NCBI GenBank assembly: GCA_023231065.1 | Contig: JALNWE010000001.1 | Coordinates: 62,001-126,000, forward strand | DNA from: Bacteroidales bacterium | Lineage (GTDB): Bacteria; Bacteroidota; Bacteroidia; Bacteroidales; FEN-979 | Length of the DNA: 64,000 nt | Direction of reading: 5' to 3' | In this document: positions 60,011 through 64,000 of the stretch, one piece after another | Position numbering within the stretch: the first letter of the stretch is position 1 | Layout: every line of letters starts with the position of its first letter | Position numbers and translations under genes: made by a program | Notes under the pieces: model-generated | Databases searched by the model: none | Told to the model about the DNA's origin: nothing | What the model saw: only the letters and a program-made list of their open reading frames with translations

Positions 60011-62722
60011 ATGGTTACTTTTTTCCTGAACGAACGTCTTGTTGTTTTCAACGGGGATGCAAACAGTTCCCTGCTTCATTTTCTAAGGAATGAAGAAAAA
60101 ATCACTTCGGTTAAAGACGGTTGTTCCGGCCAGGCTGCCTGCGGGGCCTGCCTGGTTGAGATCAACGGGAAAGCAAAATTATCCTGCACACAAAAAATCA
60201 AATATCTCGAAGGAGCCCGGATCCTGACCCTTGAAGGGATCCCCGGAGCGGTGAGGGATGTCATTGCTAAAGCTTATGTTGCCAAAGGAGCAGTGCAATG
60301 CGGTTTCTGCACGCCGGGACTGATCATGCGAACCAAGATCCTGTTTGAGGAAAATCCTTTCCCTGACCGGGAACAGATTAAAAAAGCAATCAATCTTAAT
60401 TTATGCCGGTGTACCGGATATATCAAAATTGTAGAAGCTATAGAAACAGCTTTGGAAAAGCTCCGTCAGTGTTCTCATGCTGACCATAATTATGGTCATG
60501 ATGATACCGGGGAATCTCAGGGATCCCTGGAAGATTCCTCGCCTGGTCAACATTCCGAAAACAATTTTCACCCTGTTCCAGGAGGAATCGGTCATCGTCT
60601 CACAAAATTCCAGGCTTATGAGACAGCGCTGGGGAAGAGGCTATTTGTCGATGATATGGTTGTGGATGGCATGTTGTCCGGGGCTTTACGCTTCAGTGAC
60701 CATCCACGGGCACGGGTTCTGACCATCGATGTCAGCGATGCCATGAAAATGGAAGGGGTCGAAAAAATTTTCACGGCCTCAGATATTCCTGGTGATCGTT
60801 TCACAGGGCTTATGTTCAACGATTGGCCCCTGATGATCGCCCTGGGCGAAACCACCCGGTACATAGGGGATGTCATCGCCGGGGTGGTGGCAACAAATGA
60901 ATACACCGCGAGGGAAGCGGCAAAGCGGATACATGTAACGTATGAGATCCTGGAACCGGTAACTGATGTTCACCGGGCCCTGAAACCTGACGCTCCCGGA
61001 GTACATCCTGGGAGGTCAAATCTTTTAGAGAAATGCATTGTACAACGAGGTGGCCAGGTTGACCAGGTTTTCAAAGAGTCCAGATATACAGTTTCTGGAA
61101 TTTATGAGACCCAGCGTATCGAACATGCATTTCTTGAACCTGAGGCCGCCATTGCAACGCCGTTTGAAAACGGGATACATTTGTACAGTCAGGGACAGGG
61201 TATTTATGTTGATCAGGGCCAGGTTGCCTCGCTCCTGGGACTTGGTGAGGATCAGGTGAGGGTAACGCTGGTACCTTGTGGCGGAGGGTTTGGAGGGCGC
61301 GAAGATATGACTGTTCAGGGGCATGCCTCCCTCTTTGCATGGTTGATGAAAAAACCCGTGAAAGTTCATCTTACGCGTGAAGAATCCATTATCATGCATC
61401 CCAAACGCCATCCGGTTTGGATGGATATCAAACTGGGTTGCGATGACGAAGGTAAACTGACCGCTTTAAAGCTCAAAGCCATCGGTGATACAGGAGCTTA
61501 CGCTTCAGTCGGAAATAAAGTCATGGAGCGGGTTGCAGGACATGCCAGTGGTGGCTATCATATTCCCAATGTTGATATTGAATCGCTCACTGTTTATACC
61601 AACAACATTCCATCTGGCGCCATGCGCGGTTTTGGCGCAAATCAGGCAACATTTTCCCTGGAGAGCTGTATCGATGAACTTTGTGCCAGGGGAGGTTTTG
61701 ATCGCTGGAAGTTCCGGTTTGACAATGCCCTGGAAGAAGGCAAAATGACGGCTACGGGACAAATATTGGGTAAAGGCGTTGGCATTAAAGCCTGTTTACT
61801 CGCACTCAAGGATAAATTTTATGCTGCCAGATTTGCGGGAATAGCTTGTGGTATAAAAAATTCCGGCGTCGGGAACGGCATGACCGATTTCAGTGATGTA
61901 CGCATTACCATTACTGAAAACGGACGGGTTTTAATTGAGCATGGCTGGACAGAAATGGGACAGGGAATTCAGAACATGGCCATCCAAACCCTTTGCGAGG
62001 AAACCGGCATCAACGCTGATCTTATCGATGTCGTGACTGATACGCAAACCGGACTACCTACCGGCATGACCACTTCCTCGCGCGCCACAGCCCTGTTAGG
62101 GAATGCCATCATTGATGCCGCTATATCCCTCCGGGAAGATTTGCAAAGTATAGCACATTGGAAAAGAGAGTCAACTGATATTGGAGTTGCCCAATTACAA
62201 AGACAATTAAAGTTACTGGCTGGACATAGTTACACCGGAAAATATTATTGTGACTGGACCACCAAACCTGGTGCGCCGGTCAACAAAATCGTGACCCATT
62301 ATTCCTATGGCTATGCGGCACAGCTGGTGGTTTTAGATGAAACAGGCAGAATTACAAAAGTTTATGCAGCCCATGATGCTGGCAAGATCATGAACCCCAT
62401 GCTGTTCGAAGGCCAGATCCAAGGCGCCGTTCATATGGGTATTGGCTATGCCATGACAGAAGAACTTCCCATGCAAGGCGGAAGGCTTATCAGCACAAAA
62501 TTGCGTGATTGCGGGGTATTGACAGCCATGCAAACGCCTGAAATCGAAGTGATCGGGATAGAAGAAGCCGACCCCGTGGGCCCATACGGAGCAAAAGGCA
62601 TTGGGGAAATCGGATTGGTCCCTACCGCGGCTGCCGTAGCTAACGCATTATGCGCGTTCGACGGCATCCGGAGAAAGAAATTGCCGATGAAGCCCAACTA
62701 TCTGCAAAATATCGTGAAATAA
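60011..62722 (+). CDS. Fused 2Fe-2S/molybdopterin xanthine dehydrogenase-type hydroxylase (selenium-dependent XDH/XdhD-like)
   Basis: A 903-residue molybdenum hydroxylase without an FAD domain. Residues 1-155 bind two 2Fe-2S clusters (CSGQAACGACLVEINGKAKL, CGFCTPGLIM, NLCRCTGYIKIVEAI). A His/Asp/Ser-rich linker (about 155-195) leads to the Mo domain: FTASDIPG, GGGFGGREDMTVQGHASLF near 430, MRGFGANQATFSLESC near 538, WTEMGQGIQNMAIQTL near 651, and the catalytic Glu in GPYGAKGIGEIGLVPTAAAV near 865. The fused layout fits the selenium-dependent xanthine dehydrogenase / XdhD group. It probably hydroxylates a purine such as xanthine; YgfK could exchange its electrons with NAD(P). ATG one base after the preceding stop. 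Whether selenium is used cannot be seen. Confidence 0.85.
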   Translation: MVTFFLNERLVVFNGDANSSLLHFLRNEEKITSVKDGCSGQAACGACLVEINGKAKLSCTQKIKYLEGARILTLEGIPGAVRDVIAKAYVAKGAVQCGFCTPGLIMRTKILFEENPFPDREQIKKAINLNLCRCTGYIKIVEAIETALEKLRQCSHADHNYGHDDTGESQGSLEDSSPGQHSENNFHPVPGGIGHRLTKFQAYETALGKRLFVDDMVVDGMLSGALRFSDHPRARVLTIDVSDAMKMEGVEKIFTASDIPGDRFTGLMFNDWPLMIALGETTRYIGDVIAGVVATNEYTAREAAKRIHVTYEILEPVTDVHRALKPDAPGVHPGRSNLLEKCIVQRGGQVDQVFKESRYTVSGIYETQRIEHAFLEPEAAIATPFENGIHLYSQGQGIYVDQGQVASLLGLGEDQVRVTLVPCGGGFGGREDMTVQGHASLFAWLMKKPVKVHLTREESIIMHPKRHPVWMDIKLGCDDEGKLTALKLKAIGDTGAYASVGNKVMERVAGHASGGYHIPNVDIESLTVYTNNIPSGAMRGFGANQATFSLESCIDELCARGGFDRWKFRFDNALEEGKMTATGQILGKGVGIKACLLALKDKFYAARFAGIACGIKNSGVGNGMTDFSDVRITITENGRVLIEHGWTEMGQGIQNMAIQTLCEETGINADLIDVVTDTQTGLPTGMTTSSRATALLGNAIIDAAISLREDLQSIAHWKRESTDIGVAQLQRQLKLLAGHSYTGKYYCDWTTKPGAPVNKIVTHYSYGYAAQLVVLDETGRITKVYAAHDAGKIMNPMLFEGQIQGAVHMGIGYAMTEELPMQGGRLISTKLRDCGVLTAMQTPEIEVIGIEEADPVGPYGAKGIGEIGLVPTAAAVANALCAFDGIRRKKLPMKPNYLQNIVK

Positions 62723-62815
62723 TTACAAAACCATAATTTTATAATCCATTACATTTCATCATTTCCCGGACCAGATAAACAGATTTATAAAAGCAGGGAC
62801 AACATTCATATTTTT

Positions 62816-62823
62816 TATATTTG
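62816..62823 (+). promoter_or_regulatory. Promoter -7 element for the histidine kinase gene
   Basis: TATATTTG matches TAnnTTTG, 37 bases before the ATG at 62860. Confidence 0.5.
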
Positions 62824-62859
62824 TGAGAATTTTTTAACTTTATTCACCAATATCATCGA

Positions 62860-64000
62860 ATGTCATACTTTATGAATCCCGAACTGATCTTAGGCCTTAT
62901 TCATAATATAGCCCTACTGATCGCGATGGGCCTGCTCGGAGGGTTTTATTGGAAAAAAGAAGACAGTCAACTTACACTTACCGACAAATTTCTGACCGGT
63001 TTGTTGTTGGGCGGGATCGGAATGGTGATCATGTTGACGCCCTGGATTTTAGTCCCAGGTCTTGTATTTGATACACGATCGGTGCTGCTATCTGTTTCAG
63101 GGCTCTTCTTCGGCCCTATTCCTACTTTTACTGCAATCCTGATCACCGGCGCCTACCGCCTTTTCACGGGAGGGCCTGGCCTCTGGATGGGTATTGGAGT
63201 TATTATCTCGTCGGGGATCATCGGGATCCTCTGGAAACAATTTCGTCCCGGTTGGAAGGAAAAACATCCTGTGTTGGAACTGTTGCTTCTTGGTTTGGTT
63301 GTGCATCTGATCATGTTATCATTAACAATGCTGTTGCCTAAAGAAAGTTTTTTATCAACCATTAAACTCATTGCGCTACCTGTTCTAACTATTTATCCCG
63401 TCGGAACAATCCTGTTCGGATTACTAATGCTCAGCAGGTACAAACACTATGAGACCAAACGCGCCCTGCACCGCAGCGAAGAAAAGTTCAGGCAACTCTT
63501 TGAGAAAAGCGATGTCATGATGATGTTGGTTGAACCTGAGACCGGGCAAATCATTGATGCCAATGAAGCCGCTGCGCGGTTCTATGGCTATTCCACCGAA
63601 AAGCTAAGAACAATGAATGCTGTTGAACTCAACACATCCATTCCCGACACGGCATCCGGGATGCCACAAAAAGCATTAATGAATGGGGTGAAATATTTTG
63701 AGGTCCATCAACGCGCGGCTAATGGCGAAGAGAGGATGGTTGAGGTACATACCTCTCCGATCGTGGTCCGCGATCATACTGTATTATTTTCCATCACCCA
63801 TGAAATCACTGACCGGAAAAAAGCAGAAGAAGCTCTGCTTTCCGCTAAAGAAAGAGCCGAGGAAAGTGACCGGCTGAAATCGACTTTTCTGGCTACCATG
63901 AGCCATGAATTGAGGACCCCGCTGAACGCCATCATTGGATTCAGCGACTTATTGTATGAAGGCCAGGAAACGGACAACGTTCAAAAATTTGCCAAAACCA
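62860..64000 (+). CDS. Membrane PAS sensor histidine kinase (partial, runs off the window)
   Basis: An open frame from ATG 62860 (or ATG 62872) to the window end, 380 codons seen. The first 195 residues hold about six hydrophobic segments with GIGMVIMLTPWILVPGLVFD, LSVSGLFFGPIPTFTAILI and AYRLFTGGPGLW, the pattern of the 5TM-5TMR LytS-type sensor domain. A PAS domain follows (about 210-330: FRQLFEKSDVMMMLV, IDANEAAARFYGYS, ITHEITDRKKAE), then HisKA with the phospho-acceptor His in FLATMSHELRTPLNAIIGFS near 348. The ATPase domain must lie beyond the window; a fused receiver is possible. LytS-type sensors often act with LytTR regulators such as that at 26947, but the distance gives no support for pairing. 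Confidence 0.9.
   Translation, partial: MSYFMNPELILGLIHNIALLIAMGLLGGFYWKKEDSQLTLTDKFLTGLLLGGIGMVIMLTPWILVPGLVFDTRSVLLSVSGLFFGPIPTFTAILITGAYRLFTGGPGLWMGIGVIISSGIIGILWKQFRPGWKEKHPVLELLLLGLVVHLIMLSLTMLLPKESFLSTIKLIALPVLTIYPVGTILFGLLMLSRYKHYETKRALHRSEEKFRQLFEKSDVMMMLVEPETGQIIDANEAAARFYGYSTEKLRTMNAVELNTSIPDTASGMPQKALMNGVKYFEVHQRAANGEERMVEVHTSPIVVRDHTVLFSITHEITDRKKAEEALLSAKERAEESDRLKSTFLATMSHELRTPLNAIIGFSDLLYEGQETDNVQKFAKT

Overview
The window is a stretch of chromosome from a Bacteroidota bacterium, most likely an anaerobic member of the Bacteroidales or a close relative. The signs are the -7 promoter motif TAnnTTTG in front of many genes (four times with TTG exactly 19 bases upstream), little use of strong Shine-Dalgarno sites, several TTG or GTG starts, Bacteroidota-type YidC, S1, YbbR and LytTR proteins, a TonB-dependent receptor, a futalosine-pathway MqnA, and anaerobic enzymes (the [FeFe]-hydrogenase maturase HydE, an Fe-S L-serine dehydratase, a YgfK/molybdenum hydroxylase operon). 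No rRNA, CRISPR array, phage or insertion sequence was seen.

Layout. 1-10 kb: the tail of rplS, a small unknown protein, an ECF sigma factor divergent from uvrA, an aldehyde dehydrogenase, a CAT-anticodon tRNA, an amino-acid permease, a DUF3108 protein and a BadF-type kinase. 9-17 kb: miaA with a PRiA4_ORF3-like gene, cca, then an operon of isocitrate dehydrogenase, a degenerate HD-domain protein and a fused aconitase/isopropylmalate-isomerase-type dehydratase, then an LpxL-type acyltransferase. 17-31 kb: lplA, a lipoprotein esterase coupled to a large FAD/Fe-S oxidoreductase, rpsA-rnz, an unusual YchF-like GTPase, a LytTR regulator, hydE-rlmD and aroK. 31-42 kb: yajC, ybbR, coaE, a TonB receptor with an unknown partner, mqnA, yidC, pyrG and a DUF299 regulatory kinase. 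42-53 kb: gap, sdaA, a GT39-type glycosyltransferase, arfB, a DEAD-box helicase with a long leader, and a two-gene unit of a lipocalin-like protein plus a rifampicin-phosphotransferase-like protein.

53-63 kb is the most distinctive part. A guanine deaminase (with a K+/H+ antiporter gene behind it) is divergent from an operon of ygfK, two different fold-type II PLP enzymes and a fused Fe-S/molybdopterin xanthine-dehydrogenase-type protein. The gene content points to anaerobic purine breakdown. The PLP pair stands where a diaminopropionate ammonia-lyase is found in described versions of the cluster. The window ends inside a membrane-bound PAS histidine kinase.

The best candidates for undescribed biology are this purine-type operon (53.1-62.7 kb), the lipocalin/phosphotransferase pair (48.2-51.7 kb) and the TCA-type operon carrying an HD protein without its HD histidine (12.6-16.2 kb). 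All family assignments come from reading motifs and from memory of the families; no database search was run.
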